From NCBI RefSeq assembly GCF_900207585.1, contig NZ_OAOP01000011.1, positions 62,001 through 126,000 of the forward strand: 64,000 bases of DNA, in the 5' to 3' direction. The stretch comes from Bacillus oleivorans. GTDB taxonomy: Bacteria > Bacillota > Bacilli > Bacillales > JC228. Below are positions 15,698 to 25,497 of the stretch, in pieces. A program made the translations under genes and the position numbers. Below the pieces are notes generated by a model. It did not search any database and was not told where the DNA came from. It was given only the letters and a program-made list of their open reading frames with translations. Position 1 is the stretch's first letter, and the number at the start of each line of letters is the position of its first letter.

Positions 15698-16300
15698 TTA
15701 TCCCTTGTGAACCGTAATAGATATAATCGTAACAGGTTCAACTGGTTTATCATTTGGACCAACTTGTACATTGGCAATTGCATCAAGCACATCAAATCCG
15801 TCTATTACTTGACCAAACACGGTATGTCGGTGATCGAGCCAAGGAGTACCGCCTTGTTCGATATACTCATCAATGGCTCCTTGAGGAAAGCCAGCTTGTT
15901 CAAGCTGTGATTTAAATTGCGGGTTTAATTCATCAGAATGAACAATGAAGAATTGACTTCCATTTGTGTTAGGTCCAGAGTTAGCCATCGAAAGTGCGCC
16001 TCTGAAGTGAAACAATTGAAGCGAAAATTCATCCTCAAACGGATGTCCGTAAATACTTTCTCCGCCCATTCCTGTTCCCATTGGGTCTCCGCCTTGAATC
16101 ATAAAACCTTTAATTACCCGGTGGAACGTAAGCCCATTATAATACCCATTCTCACTGTGCGTCACAAAGTTCTCTACTGCCTTTGGGGCATGCTCCGGGA
16201 AAAGCACAAGCGAAATCGTACCTTTTGATGTATTCATGTCTAAACGAATAATAACTTCATGTGAATGATCAATCTGAGGTAATACGTTTGAGTTGGTCAT
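15698..16300 (-). CDS. ppiB: Peptidyl-prolyl cis-trans isomerase, cyclophilin type
   Basis: 200-residue cyclophilin without signal peptide, so cytoplasmic. Conserved active-site stretches: [33 protein letters not shown] and [17 protein letters not shown]. It is longer than the 143-residue B. subtilis PpiB because of an N-terminal extension and an insert ([26 protein letters not shown]) before the last strand, as in other Bacillaceae cyclophilins. It catalyses prolyl isomerisation during folding. AAGGAGAATA precedes the ATG. Confidence 0.93.
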   Translation of the reverse strand: MTNSNVLPQIDHSHEVIIRLDMNTSKGTISLVLFPEHAPKAVENFVTHSENGYYNGLTFHRVIKGFMIQGGDPMGTGMGGESIYGHPFEDEFSLQLFHFRGALSMANSGPNTNGSQFFIVHSDELNPQFKSQLEQAGFPQGAIDEYIEQGGTPWLDHRHTVFGQVIDGFDVLDAIANVQVGPNDKPVEPVTIISITVHKG

Positions 16301-16394
16301 TATATTCTCCTTTTGTATGTAATTTCGATATTATCATACATGAAATCTAATAGAGATGCATCTTTCATGGTACAATTGTAGAAAATGGTAAATA

Positions 16395-16437
16395 AACTCG
16401 GCTAGCGCCAAGCTTCAGCGCAGGCGATTGCCGAGTT
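16395..16437. other. Complex inverted repeat upstream of kapB
   Basis: AACTCGGC (16395-16402) pairs with GCCGAGTT (16430-16437), and inside, CGCC (16406-16409) pairs with GGCG (16423-16426). It is G+C-rich in an AT-rich gap. No T run, so not a standard terminator; it may be a dispersed Bacillus palindrome or a structured RNA. Confidence 0.45.
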
Positions 16438-16531
16438 GCACTTATACTTTATACCAAAAATGTTCACTGCGCCGAAATTACATCTTCGCTAAAATTTTTT
16501 CCTTTATTAAAGTACAAGAAAGGTGAGTCAT

Positions 16532-16909
16532 ATGGAACTAAAGATTGGTGATTCAGTTACAGCTATATATAAAACAGGTCATTATTATGGAGAAATCACA
16601 AGAGAACTTGAAAATCATTATACAATAAAAGTGCTAGCTGTTAAAAAGCACCCTATGCAAGGTGATTTGCACCATCCAAAAGAAGCGGAAGTGCCTTTTT
16701 TCCATGAACGCAAGGCCTTGGCTTACCGTGAACAGGCAAATGTTCCGAAGCCCATGGTTAAACCTTTTAACGAATCGATTCCTGACTACAAAGAATCGCT
16801 AGCCCAGGCACTCTCTGCCTTAATCGAAAGCTTAGAAAAGGAAGATACCCCCTTTTCGCAAAAAAGTCTGTCATGTTTAGAGAATTTGAAAAGAGAATAT
16901 TTTAAATAA
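16532..16909 (+). CDS. kapB: Kinase-associated protein KapB
   Basis: 125 residues closely matching B. subtilis KapB along its length (YKTGHYYGEIT, VKVLAVKKHPMQGDLHHPKEAEVPFFHERKALAYREQ, MVKPF, IPDYKESL). KapB is required for full activity of sporulation kinase KinB. I use ATG 16532 with GAAAGGTGAG just before it; an in-frame GTG at 16523 lies inside that site. No kinB gene is adjacent, unlike in B. subtilis, so its partner is elsewhere or its role differs here. Confidence 0.88.
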   Translation: MELKIGDSVTAIYKTGHYYGEITRELENHYTIKVLAVKKHPMQGDLHHPKEAEVPFFHERKALAYREQANVPKPMVKPFNESIPDYKESLAQALSALIESLEKEDTPFSQKSLSCLENLKREYFK

Positions 16910-17084
16910 TCGGGGCGGCAGGAGATGATGAAAAGTAGTTATTTAGCCATTTATAATTCCAGAGCAGTTGGAATAGAGAAAGAAGATCCTTGATAGGATA
17001 AGGCTTCTCGCTCCAAGTTGAGCTGAAACCGGTACAAAAACCTGGTCTCCGCTCCAAATCGAATCTACTCGCTCAAAAGCCCGT

Positions 17085-17340
17085 GTTCCCTCTTCCAAAT
17101 TCCAATCGCCGCCCATATATCGTCTTGAGAGCCCAATAATTAGATAAAACGCCCAATACATTCTAGCACCGCCCATAAATTAGACGAAACCGCCCCATTA
17201 TAGCAATCGCCGCCCATAAAAACAGAAAATACGCCCAATTTTCTTCGTTTGCGCCCAAATCTCCCATTGTGCGCACAATCCCCTAATTTCTCCTGACAAA
17301 TCTCCCCCTGTGCGCCCAATCCCCCAATATCTCCTGGCAT
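17085..17340 (-). repeat. Decayed GGGCG repeat array (array 1), in the kapB-MFS gap
   Basis: Read on the minus strand, about nine or ten copies of a TTGGGCG or TATGGGCGG core recur every 20-27 bp with AT-rich spacers. Spacing is regular but spacers are not conserved. The whole 594-bp gap 16910-17503 lacks a convincing gene; the open frames across it are by-products of the repeat. The stretch before the array (16940-17085) is non-repetitive with no recognisable feature. Related arrays lie at 55934-56436 and 57608-57965. Confidence 0.7.
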
Positions 17341-17503
17341 TTCAGCCTAAAAATTTCGTTTCCAACGACCCACTGATAAACATATAGCCATTATCTTCAC
17401 ATAAAAATATTTAATAAACCGAAACTTTCGTAAGGCGAACATCTTTCCAAACCTTCCGTATTGTTTTATAATTTATTTTGACAACCGAAATAATTTAAAG
17501 AAG

Positions 17504-18730
17504 GTGTTTATCATTTCTACGGAAAAGCGAAACCTCATCATCATGTGGTCAGCCAACTTCTTAGTGTCTGCGAGTATGACGATGATTATGCCTTTTCTTT
17601 CGCTATATATTGAGACATTCGGGGAATTCAGTGATGAATACGTACAAAGATGGGCAGGTTTTGTTTTCGGCGTAACATTTATTACTGCTTTTCTTTTTTC
17701 TCCGCTTTGGGGAAGAATTGGTGACAAGTTTGGATATAAACCGATTTTATTAATTACTGGATCAGGGATTGCAATAAGTGTCTTTTTAATGGGATTTATG
17801 GAATCGGTGATGGGACTGTTTATCCTTCGATTTGCAATGGGCGCTGTTACCGGGTTCATCCCAACATCAATGGCATTAATCAGTTCTCAGACACCCCGTG
17901 CCCGTGCAGGTAAAATATTAGGGACTCTGCAAATGGGGACAGTCTCCGGGGGATTACTCGGTCCGCTTATTGGCGGTATGATGGCTGATGCTGTTGGATT
18001 CGAATACACATTTATTATTACATCAATTTCTATTGCTATTGCCACCATTTTCGTGGCGATCGGAATTAAAGAAATTCCTAAAACCGTTAAAGAAAAGAAA
18101 GAATCCATTCATTCAGCAAAAGATGTACTCTCTTTTATTTTCCATAATCGTGTCCTTACAACAATCATGGCCATTTCTCTTATTGTGCAGGTTGCCAATT
18201 TTACAATTCAGCCATTGCTTGCTCTTTATGTCAGTGAATTAACACATGCGGAAAACCTTGCGTTTCTTGCTGGAATGGCATTTTCAGCAACTGGATTTGG
18301 GAATTTATTAGCTACCAGACAATGGGGAATGCTTGGAGATAAAATTGGTTATGAAAAGGTACTGCTTATTTTACTCTTTTGTGCTTCCTTACTCTTTATC
18401 CCACAAGGGCTAGCTACGGAATTATGGCACCTCGTTCTATGCAGATTCTTGTATGGTATGGCCATTGGCGGAATTATCCCTTGTGTAACCGCATATATTC
18501 GCCGTGTAGTGCCACTCAATATGCAAGGAGAGGTACTTGGCTATAACACAAGCTGTCGTTTCTTAGGGAATGTAATTGGTCCTGCTCTTGGCGGAATTGT
18601 CTCCGGATTCTTAGGAATTGCTCCTGTTTTCTTTATCACTAGTCTGTTGCTCTTGTTTGCCTTTATCTTATTATTCTGGAGCCTTCGAAAAGAAAAAGAA
18701 GACGAACATCATTCTGTTGTACACCATTAA
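17504..18730 (+). CDS. MFS transporter, probable drug/metabolite efflux (DHA1 type)
   Basis: 408 residues with 12 predicted spans. It has the MFS motif A loop after TM2 (GRIGDKFGYKP), motif C-like GGLLGPLIGG in TM5 that marks antiporters, and a second motif A copy (WGMLGDKIGYEK) in the C-half. Substrate unknown. The start is uncertain: GTG 17504 directly abuts AAAGAAGG, too close for standard spacing, so initiation at the ATT nine bases on (17513) is possible. It ends in a His-rich tail and a strong terminator. Confidence 0.85.
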   Translation: MFIISTEKRNLIIMWSANFLVSASMTMIMPFLSLYIETFGEFSDEYVQRWAGFVFGVTFITAFLFSPLWGRIGDKFGYKPILLITGSGIAISVFLMGFMESVMGLFILRFAMGAVTGFIPTSMALISSQTPRARAGKILGTLQMGTVSGGLLGPLIGGMMADAVGFEYTFIITSISIAIATIFVAIGIKEIPKTVKEKKESIHSAKDVLSFIFHNRVLTTIMAISLIVQVANFTIQPLLALYVSELTHAENLAFLAGMAFSATGFGNLLATRQWGMLGDKIGYEKVLLILLFCASLLFIPQGLATELWHLVLCRFLYGMAIGGIIPCVTAYIRRVVPLNMQGEVLGYNTSCRFLGNVIGPALGGIVSGFLGIAPVFFITSLLLLFAFILLFWSLRKEKEDEHHSVVHH

Positions 18731-18763
18731 TGATAATAACTCAACGACAGAACAAAAAAAGAG

Positions 18764-18796
18764 GGAGCGACTTTATAGGTCGCTCCTTCTTTTTCC
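18764..18796 (+). terminator. Terminator after the MFS gene
   Basis: GGAGCGAC (18764-18771) / GTCGCTCC (18779-18786) then a T-rich tract. A-rich sequence on the other side could also serve the convergent small gene at 18804-19019. Confidence 0.85.
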
Positions 18797-18803
18797 TTAT
18801 TCT

Positions 18804-19019
18804 CTAGGATGCTGTTGAAATCCGTACATATTCGCGCGGCTTATATTTATATACCTTCTTTTTTTCATGCAAATTTGTCTCAGTACTGATTGGGATTAAG
18901 TCAATATCATAGACCTCGTCCCATTCCATATACTCTCTTCTTTGCTGCTCATTGGCAGCCCATGCCGTTATAAAAAGACCAGAAAAAAGGAAAGCACATA
19001 CCATTATTTTTTTCAGCAT
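18804..19019 (-). CDS. Small predicted exported protein, unknown function
   Basis: 71 residues from ATG 19019 (MLKKIMVCAFLFSGLFITAWAAN), a clear signal peptide with possible cleavage after AWA. The mature part is a short charged segment rich in Glu, Tyr and Lys. GGTGAT precedes this ATG; a GTG four codons earlier is possible but less well placed. Not recognised. It is divergent from the mrp operon. Confidence 0.55.
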   Translation of the reverse strand: MLKKIMVCAFLFSGLFITAWAANEQQRREYMEWDEVYDIDLIPISTETNLHEKKKVYKYKPREYVRISTAS

Positions 19020-19273
19020 GTTAATCACCATTTATAGTTTTCACATGTAATTTCATTTTTATACAAACAAAATTATTAAGAACCTTATTAAATAGGAAGT
19101 AATTATTTTTTTCTTTAAAAAATTTGAATATTTTTTCACAAACAGGGCTTTGGACATGCATTCAAGCCTCTCTTCATGTATAATGAGGGTGGCTTAAAAG
19201 GCGGTAAGAATCGTTTCTTTTCTTTGGGACATATTGAAAAATACATATCATATTAGCTAAGGGGGGTTCATAG

Positions 19274-21691
19274 GTGTCTCTTTTACATATAGCCATCCTT
19301 TCACCACTTCTGTTGGCTATTTTCGTACCGGTCATTTATAAAATTTCAAAATTTCTCCATTTAGGCTGGTTTGTACTTCCGCTTCCCGTTATTCTCTTCA
19401 CTTACTTTTTTTCTTTTCTTGGAGATATAAAGAACGGACAAGCTGTAACATCCAGCGTAGAATGGATTTCGTTTTTAGACATTTCATTTGATATATACAT
19501 AGATGGCCTTGGACTTTTATTTGCCTTATTAATTTCAGGGATCGGCGCTTTAGTCGTGCTTTATTCAATTTACTACCTGGACAAGTATAAGGAACACCTG
19601 AATACGTTCTATGTCTATTTACTCCTTTTTATGGGTGCGATGCTAGGTGTTGTTTTGTCAGATAATTTAATCGTCCTTTACGCTTTTTGGGAACTGACAA
19701 GTTTTTCTTCATTCTTATTGATTGGTTACTGGAATGAACGGGAAAAGTCACGCTATGGTGCCCAAAAATCCATGCTTATTACTGTATTTGGCGGATTATC
19801 ACTTCTGGGTGCAATTATTCTCTTGTATGTGATGACGGGAACGTTCAGTATTCGTGAAATCATTGCACAGTCCGATTTCATTGTGTCACACGAGCTGTTA
19901 CTGCCAACCATGATATTAATTTTGCTTGGCGCCTTTACTAAGTCAGCTCAATTTCCATTCCATATTTGGCTCCCAGATGCAATGGAAGCCCCTACTCCTG
20001 TCAGTGCTTATCTACACTCAGCAACCATGGTTAAGGCTGGAATCTATCTAGTGGCCCGTTTTACTCCCCTATTTGGAATTACAGGCGAATGGTTTTGGAT
20101 TGTTACCATTGTTGGAATCATTACGTTATTCTGGGGATCCTTTAATGCTGTCAAGCAAACAGATTTGAAAGGAATTCTTGCCTTTTCTACCGTCAGTCAA
20201 TTAGGAATGATTATGTCCATGCTCGGTGCAGGTGCTGCATCCGTTCATTTTGATTTCTTAGATGAAAATATTTATACCGTTGCCACCGCAGCTGCTGTTT
20301 TTCATTTGGTGAACCATGCAACCTTCAAAGGGAGCTTATTTATGGTTGTCGGTATCGTCGACCATGAAACCGGTACAAGAGATATTAGAAGACTCGGAGG
20401 GCTAATGACGGTGATGCCAATTACGGCTACTATTGCGTTTTTAGGTGCCTTTTCAATGGCAGGTATCCCTCCGTTTAACGGATTTTTAAGTAAAGAAATG
20501 TTTTTTACTTCGATGCTAAGAATTACAGAGATGGGTATTTTCAATCTAGAAACATGGGGCCTTTTATTCCCTATACTAGCTTGGGTTGCCAGTATTTTCA
20601 CCTTTATTTACAGTATGATACTGTTCTTTAAGACCTTTACTGGAAAACTGGATCCTGAAAAATTGGAAAAGAAGCCGCATGAAGCTCCGCTCGGCATGCT
20701 AATTCCGCCAGTGATTTTGGCTTCACTGGTTGTCATTTTCGGTTTCTTCCCAGACCTGGTCTCAACTAATATTATTGAGCCGGCAATGGCTAGTATTTTA
20801 CCTGATTTACTTGGAGACGGTGAAAAATTTGACATCCATATTTATCACTGGCATGGCCTAAAATCCTTTGAACTTTACATGACAATCGGAGTGATTGTGG
20901 TTGGAACGTTATTGTACCGATCCCTGCGAAAATGGGATGGAATTTATAATCGTTTGCCAAAGCAAGTGACATGGAACTATTTCTATGACAGAGGAGTTGA
21001 GCTTTCACAATTAGGTGCTTATAATTTTACGAAGTCCTATATGACTGGTTCCATTCGTTCCTACCTTGCTTACATGCTTATTTTTTTCGTGGCAATCTTG
21101 TTATGGACGATAGGCTATAAGGATGCATTTGCTTTAAGTATGGAAAAAACATCACCAATCAGGGTTTATGAAGTTATTCTTGCTCTCGTTTTGGTGGCTG
21201 GATCTATTACAATTCTCGCTGCCAAATCGCGATTAACGTCGATCATTGCATTAGGAGCTGTCGGATATACGGTTTCCTTGTTCTTCGTTGTATTCAGGGC
21301 TCCAGATTTGGCCCTGACACAGCTTGTTATTGAAACAGTATCAGTTGCCCTCTTCTTGGTATGCTTCTATCACCTGCCAAAACTAAAACGAGAAGAGAGA
21401 GTAAGGTTCAAATTAAATAATGCTCTTATTTCACTCGGAGTAGGCGTAACCGTTACGCTTATTGCTATGTCCGCTCATAGTACAAAGCTGTTTAAACCTA
21501 TTTCGGAGTACTATGTGGAAAATACGTATGAATTAGCCCATGGTAAAAACATGGTTAACGTGATCCTCGTTGACTTTAGAGGCTTTGATACCCTTTTTGA
21601 AATCTGTGTTCTTGGGATCGCTTCTTTAGGGATTTATGGCATGATCAAGCTGCGGCTAAGCGGAAAGGGGGAGCAGAATGAAAAACAATGA
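19274..21691 (+). CDS. mrpA: Na+/H+ antiporter Mrp subunit A
   Basis: 805-residue NuoL-like proton-translocating subunit with a fused C-terminal MrpB-like region, the standard MrpA length. Seen: FWELTSFSSFLLIGYW, LPDAMEAPTPVSAYLHSATMVKAGIYL and GIPPFNGFLSKEMFF. With MrpB-G it forms the multisubunit antiporter for sodium expulsion and alkaline pH homeostasis. GTG start behind AAGGGGGG. The upstream 240-bp gap is AT-rich, with TATAAT at 19179-19184 but no well-spaced -35. The mrpB start overlaps its 3' end by 14 bp. Confidence 0.97.
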   Translation: MSLLHIAILSPLLLAIFVPVIYKISKFLHLGWFVLPLPVILFTYFFSFLGDIKNGQAVTSSVEWISFLDISFDIYIDGLGLLFALLISGIGALVVLYSIYYLDKYKEHLNTFYVYLLLFMGAMLGVVLSDNLIVLYAFWELTSFSSFLLIGYWNEREKSRYGAQKSMLITVFGGLSLLGAIILLYVMTGTFSIREIIAQSDFIVSHELLLPTMILILLGAFTKSAQFPFHIWLPDAMEAPTPVSAYLHSATMVKAGIYLVARFTPLFGITGEWFWIVTIVGIITLFWGSFNAVKQTDLKGILAFSTVSQLGMIMSMLGAGAASVHFDFLDENIYTVATAAAVFHLVNHATFKGSLFMVVGIVDHETGTRDIRRLGGLMTVMPITATIAFLGAFSMAGIPPFNGFLSKEMFFTSMLRITEMGIFNLETWGLLFPILAWVASIFTFIYSMILFFKTFTGKLDPEKLEKKPHEAPLGMLIPPVILASLVVIFGFFPDLVSTNIIEPAMASILPDLLGDGEKFDIHIYHWHGLKSFELYMTIGVIVVGTLLYRSLRKWDGIYNRLPKQVTWNYFYDRGVELSQLGAYNFTKSYMTGSIRSYLAYMLIFFVAILLWTIGYKDAFALSMEKTSPIRVYEVILALVLVAGSITILAAKSRLTSIIALGAVGYTVSLFFVVFRAPDLALTQLVIETVSVALFLVCFYHLPKLKREERVRFKLNNALISLGVGVTVTLIAMSAHSTKLFKPISEYYVENTYELAHGKNMVNVILVDFRGFDTLFEICVLGIASLGIYGMIKLRLSGKGEQNEKQ

Positions 21692-22100
21692 TGTGATTTT
21701 GCAGGTCACAACCAAGGTGATTGTTTTTATCATCGTGTTATTTTCCATCTATATATTTTTCGCCGGACATTACACGCCCGGCGGGGGATTTATTGGGGGA
21801 TTAATGACTTCTGGTGCAATCGTATTGTTATTGCTTACCTACGATATCAAGACAGTTGCAGAGATGCTCCCGCTCGACTATAAATTAGTAGCCGCTGCCG
21901 GCTTATTTATTGCTGCAGCCACAAGTACTGGGGCTCTTCTTTTTGATCTTCCCTTCCTGACCCATGGCTACTGGGAAATCTGGCTGCCGATCTTGGGAGA
22001 AACCGGCCTTCATACCGCTGTGTTCTTTGATACCGGTGTGTATCTTGTTGTCGTAGGTGTCACATTAACCATTATTCAAACGATTGGGGTGAGCGAATAA
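21678..22100 (+). CDS. mrpB: Na+/H+ antiporter Mrp subunit B
   Basis: 140 residues, four spans. The MnhB signature [24 protein letters not shown] is clear, and [18 protein letters not shown] ends the protein. Part of the membrane Mrp complex. AAAGGGGGAG within the end of mrpA is its ribosome site. Its stop overlaps the mrpC start by one base (TAATG), showing translational coupling. Confidence 0.96.
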   Translation: MKNNDVILQVTTKVIVFIIVLFSIYIFFAGHYTPGGGFIGGLMTSGAIVLLLLTYDIKTVAEMLPLDYKLVAAAGLFIAAATSTGALLFDLPFLTHGYWEIWLPILGETGLHTAVFFDTGVYLVVVGVTLTIIQTIGVSE

Positions 22101-22441
22101 TGGAAATATTGATGTCCATTGTAATTGGATTTTTGTTTATGAGTGCAGTTTATTTAATGCTTTCAAAAAGTCTCCTTAGAATTATTATTGGAACGGGACT
22201 GCTTAGTCATGGAGCTCACCTACTGATTTTAACAATGGGTGGTTTAAAAACGGGTGCTGCCCCGTTACTTGGGGAACACGCAGAACAATATACAGATCCG
22301 CTCCCTCAAGCTCTTATTTTAACAGCGATTGTTATTAGCTTTGGCGTTACTGCGTTTTTCTTAGTATTAGCCTATAGATCGTATCAAGAGCTTGGAACAG
22401 ATAATATGGAGCGCTTGAGAGGTAACGAAGGTCATGACTAA
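22100..22441 (+). CDS. mrpC: Na+/H+ antiporter Mrp subunit C
   Basis: 113 residues, three spans, the NuoK-like subunit. Typical stretches are [28 protein letters not shown] and [28 protein letters not shown]. The conserved short periplasmic region GAAPLLGEH is present. Overlaps mrpB by 1 base and mrpD by 8. Confidence 0.96.
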   Translation: MEILMSIVIGFLFMSAVYLMLSKSLLRIIIGTGLLSHGAHLLILTMGGLKTGAAPLLGEHAEQYTDPLPQALILTAIVISFGVTAFFLVLAYRSYQELGTDNMERLRGNEGHD

Positions 22442-23918
22442 TCTACTAATATATCCGCTGTTAATCCCGTTATTAACAGCCATACTGTTAATCTTTTTTA
22501 AAAATATATATTGGCAGCGAACGATTTCAATCATCTCTACTGCCCTGACTTCCATTACAGCTGGTTCCCTGATTTATGTGAACTATACCACAGGGATTCA
22601 GTCTCTAAATTTAAGTAACTGGGAAGCGCCTTTTGGGATTACGCTAGTGTCAGATATGTTATCTGCATTGCTCGTAACAGCTTCCAGTTTAATCACATTA
22701 TTGTGTCTGCTCTATTCATTCCGTTCCATTGGGGAACCAAGAGAAAAATACTACTACTATTCTGTCATGCAATTTCTTTTATTGGGCGTAAACGGAGCCT
22801 TTACGACAGGGGATATTTTTAATCTTTTCGTCTTCTTTGAAGTCATGTTAATGTCCTCTTACGTTTTAATTGTTTTGGGAGGAACCAAAATACAATTAAG
22901 GGAATCATTGAAGTACTTATTAGTGAATGTTTTGTCTTCTGCTTTGTTCGTCATTGCAGTAGCTTATTTGTACTCTGTGGTTGGAACACTCAATATGGCT
23001 CACCTTTCCGCTCGGATTGCTGAGATACCAACGGAACAAACAGGAATTTTAACGGTAATCGCAGTCTTGTTTTTAATAGTGTTTGGCTTGAAAGGAGCTA
23101 TTTTCCCGCTGTTTTTCTGGCTGCCGGGTTCCTATTATGCACCTCCAATCCCAGTATTGGCCATGTTCGGGGCGCTTTTGACAAAAGTTGGGGTATATTC
23201 AATTATGAGAACTTACACCCTGATCTTCAATCATGATCAAATCTATACCCACAGCTTACTTGGCTTATTAGCCCTTCTCACCATTACAATTGGAGTTATC
23301 GGAGCTATTGCTTATTCAGATCTAAAAAAAATTATAATCTACAACATCATGGTAGCCATCGGCGTCATTTTGTTTGGTGTCTCCACCATGTCCGAATCCG
23401 GGCTAACCGGCTCTATCTTTTATCTGCTCCATGATATGATCATAAAAGCAGCTCTCTTTCTCCTTGTCGGAGTGATGATTACGATTACTGGCACAAGTAA
23501 TCTGCGAAACATTAGCGGCTTAATTCATAAGTATCCGCTTCTGGCATGGACCTTTTTTATAACAGCCCTTTCATTAGCAGGAATTCCGCCTTTAAGCGGA
23601 TTTATCGGAAAAATTCTGATTGTTCAAGGCGGATTTGAAGAAGGAGAACTAGTTGGAAGTCTAGTCGTCATTTTTTCTAGTTTATTCGTTCTCTTTTCCG
23701 TAATGAAGATTTTTATCAATGGATTTTGGGGAACCCCAAAGGCATGGGATCATGAAGAAAAGGCTCCTGTAAAGTTCCTTCTTATCCCGTGTATAGTGCT
23801 AGTCACAATTGCCGTTCTTTATGGTTTTGGGGCAGATGTTACAGAGCCTTTTATTTCTAAAGCAGCAGAAAGCTTAATTAATCCATCTGTATATGTGGAT
23901 GCTGTTTTAAAGGAGTAG
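22434..23918 (+). CDS. mrpD: Na+/H+ antiporter Mrp subunit D
   Basis: 494 residues, about 14 spans, the NuoM/N-like proton channel subunit. Core motifs are [17 protein letters not shown] (Glu in TM5), [20 protein letters not shown] (Lys in TM7), [16 protein letters not shown] and [12 protein letters not shown]. The start lies within the end of mrpC and mrpE follows after 6 bp. Confidence 0.97.
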   Translation: MTNLLIYPLLIPLLTAILLIFFKNIYWQRTISIISTALTSITAGSLIYVNYTTGIQSLNLSNWEAPFGITLVSDMLSALLVTASSLITLLCLLYSFRSIGEPREKYYYYSVMQFLLLGVNGAFTTGDIFNLFVFFEVMLMSSYVLIVLGGTKIQLRESLKYLLVNVLSSALFVIAVAYLYSVVGTLNMAHLSARIAEIPTEQTGILTVIAVLFLIVFGLKGAIFPLFFWLPGSYYAPPIPVLAMFGALLTKVGVYSIMRTYTLIFNHDQIYTHSLLGLLALLTITIGVIGAIAYSDLKKIIIYNIMVAIGVILFGVSTMSESGLTGSIFYLLHDMIIKAALFLLVGVMITITGTSNLRNISGLIHKYPLLAWTFFITALSLAGIPPLSGFIGKILIVQGGFEEGELVGSLVVIFSSLFVLFSVMKIFINGFWGTPKAWDHEEKAPVKFLLIPCIVLVTIAVLYGFGADVTEPFISKAAESLINPSVYVDAVLKE

Positions 23919-23924
23919 AATTGT

Positions 23925-24401
23925 ATGTCATTTCAACTTTTATTAAACGTATTTCTCGCATTTCTTTGGATGTTTTTGCAAAATTCCTACGACACATCCA
24001 CCTTTTTAATTGGCTATATTCTAGGTCTCATCATTATGTTTGCATTTAGACGATACTTCCATACAAGATTTTATGTAGGCCGGGTTTGGGCAATTATAAA
24101 GCTGATTCTCCTCTTCTTAAAGGAGCTTGTGCTGTCTAATATTTCAGTATTAAAGTTAGTTATTAAACCACAGCTTGATATCGAACCGGGAATTTTTGCA
24201 CTTCCAACAGATTTAAAAAAGGACTGGGAGATTGTCGTTCTTTCCAATTTAATAACGTTAACGCCCGGAACACTTGTTGTCAAAGTTTCCGACGATCAAA
24301 AGACGATTTTTGTTCATGCCCTTAATATTGGGGAAAAAGAGGAAGAGATTAAAGGAATCAAAAATACCTTTGAAAAAGCGATTATGGAGGTGAGCCGATA
24401 A
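23925..24401 (+). CDS. mrpE: Na+/H+ antiporter Mrp subunit E
   Basis: 158 residues, membrane-bound N-terminal half and soluble C-terminal half. Family markers include SFLIGYILGLIIMF-like TFLIGYILGLIIMFAF, KELVLSNISVLKLV and LSNLITLTPGTLVVKVS. One base overlap with mrpF. Confidence 0.96.
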   Translation: MSFQLLLNVFLAFLWMFLQNSYDTSTFLIGYILGLIIMFAFRRYFHTRFYVGRVWAIIKLILLFLKELVLSNISVLKLVIKPQLDIEPGIFALPTDLKKDWEIVVLSNLITLTPGTLVVKVSDDQKTIFVHALNIGEKEEEIKGIKNTFEKAIMEVSR

Positions 24402-24688
24402 TGCTGGAGACAGTTCTTTTCGCCTCCCTCGCTGCCATTGCCCTATCCATGATCGGTTTAATTTTCCGGGTAATCAAAGGTCCTTCTACTCCAGACCGTG
24501 TCATTGCCCTGGATGGAATCGGCATTAATTTGATTGCGATTGTTGCCATTCTTTCCATCCTGTTAAGAACGAGCGCCTTTTTAGAGGTTATTTTATTACT
24601 CGGAATCCTAGCATACATTGGTACCGTTGCCTTTGCAAAATTTTTAGAGAAAGGAGTCATTATCGAACGTGATCGAAACAATCATTGA
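24401..24688 (+). CDS. mrpF: Na+/H+ antiporter Mrp subunit F
   Basis: 95 residues, three spans. The MnhF signature RVIKGPSTPDRVIALDGIGIN is intact, followed by LRTSAFLEVILLLGILAYIGTVAFAKFLE. It starts at the mrpE stop (overlap 1 base) and its end overlaps mrpG by 20 bp. Confidence 0.96.
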   Translation: MLETVLFASLAAIALSMIGLIFRVIKGPSTPDRVIALDGIGINLIAIVAILSILLRTSAFLEVILLLGILAYIGTVAFAKFLEKGVIIERDRNNH

Positions 24689-25028
24689 AGTGATCGTTGC
24701 AGTTCTCATTGGATTAGGCGCCTTTCTCTCACTTGTCGCGACGTTTGGTGTCATTCGTTTGCCTGACATCTATACGCGGAACCACGCTATTTCTAAAAGT
24801 ACAACTTTAGGTATTATGCTTATATTGATAGGTACATTTCTTTATTTTTGGCTGATTGACCATCATTTTAACAGTCGCCTGCTGATCGCGGTTTTCTTTA
24901 TTTTTGTTACATCCCCTGTCTCTGGCCATTTAATTGCAAGAGCAGCTTACCATTCTGGTGTTAAGCTTTGGGAAAAGTCCAAGCATGATGATATTAAGGA
25001 GCATAAATCCTCAGCAGAAGAAATGTAA
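24669..25028 (+). CDS. mrpG: Na+/H+ antiporter Mrp subunit G
   Basis: 119 residues, three spans. Contains the MnhG motifs ATFGVIRLPDIYTRNHAISKSTTLG and FVTSPVSGHLIARAAYHSG. GTG start within the end of mrpF, with AAGGAGT about 12 nt upstream. Last of the seven contiguous, overlapping mrp genes, so the operon is complete in the group 1 order A-B-C-D-E-F-G. Confidence 0.95.
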   Translation: MIETIIEVIVAVLIGLGAFLSLVATFGVIRLPDIYTRNHAISKSTTLGIMLILIGTFLYFWLIDHHFNSRLLIAVFFIFVTSPVSGHLIARAAYHSGVKLWEKSKHDDIKEHKSSAEEM

Positions 25029-25111
25029 TGCTATGGAAGGAACCCCCTCGATTGACAGCTGCCCATTTTGTTCATACTATGGGCAGTAATGTTGTAAGGG
25101 AGGAAAGCCAG

Positions 25112-25294
25112 ATGTATCGGATTCGGGAAGGATTAATCCCTACTATCTTAGGTTTTATCGTTACTGTTTTAGGAATCATATTAATGCAAAACAGAAGACT
25201 GGATCGAACGGTTTCCAATACAATTTTGGGATTTGGTCTCGGACATATTGTTTTAGGTGTTATCGATTTATTTGAGCATCGGCATTATCGGTAG
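25112..25294 (+). CDS. Two-span small membrane protein downstream of mrpG
   Basis: 60 residues from ATG 25112, with GGGAGGAA at good spacing. Two hydrophobic segments (LIPTILGFIVTVLGIILM and TILGFGLGHIVLGVIDLF) flank a basic loop (QNRRLDR). The frame is open back to the mrpG stop, but without another good ribosome site. It lies 83 bp after mrpG before the next hairpin, so it may be the eighth gene of the operon. Family not recognised. Confidence 0.65.
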   Translation: MYRIREGLIPTILGFIVTVLGIILMQNRRLDRTVSNTILGFGLGHIVLGVIDLFEHRHYR

Positions 25295-25316
25295 AATAGC
25301 TGCATAGCAACGAGAA

Positions 25317-25346
25317 AAATGACGTGTGTTTGGGCATACGTCATTT
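25317..25346 (+). terminator. Hairpin ending the mrp transcription unit
   Basis: AAATGACGT (25317-25325) / ACGTCATTT (25338-25346), a 9-bp perfect stem with a 12-nt loop. The T run is short (ATT), so termination may be partial. Confidence 0.55.
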
Positions 25347-25497
25347 ATTCAGCTTGAAAAGCTTCTCGGTGATTTCAGAATGTGACTTTGAATATCCTCC
25401 TGGAAGCATAAAGAAATGGATCAACTGGAGAATTGATCTCTCCAACAGAACTAATATCGATAGTATACGGATCTCTTTTATCTAGAGGTCCCATTTT

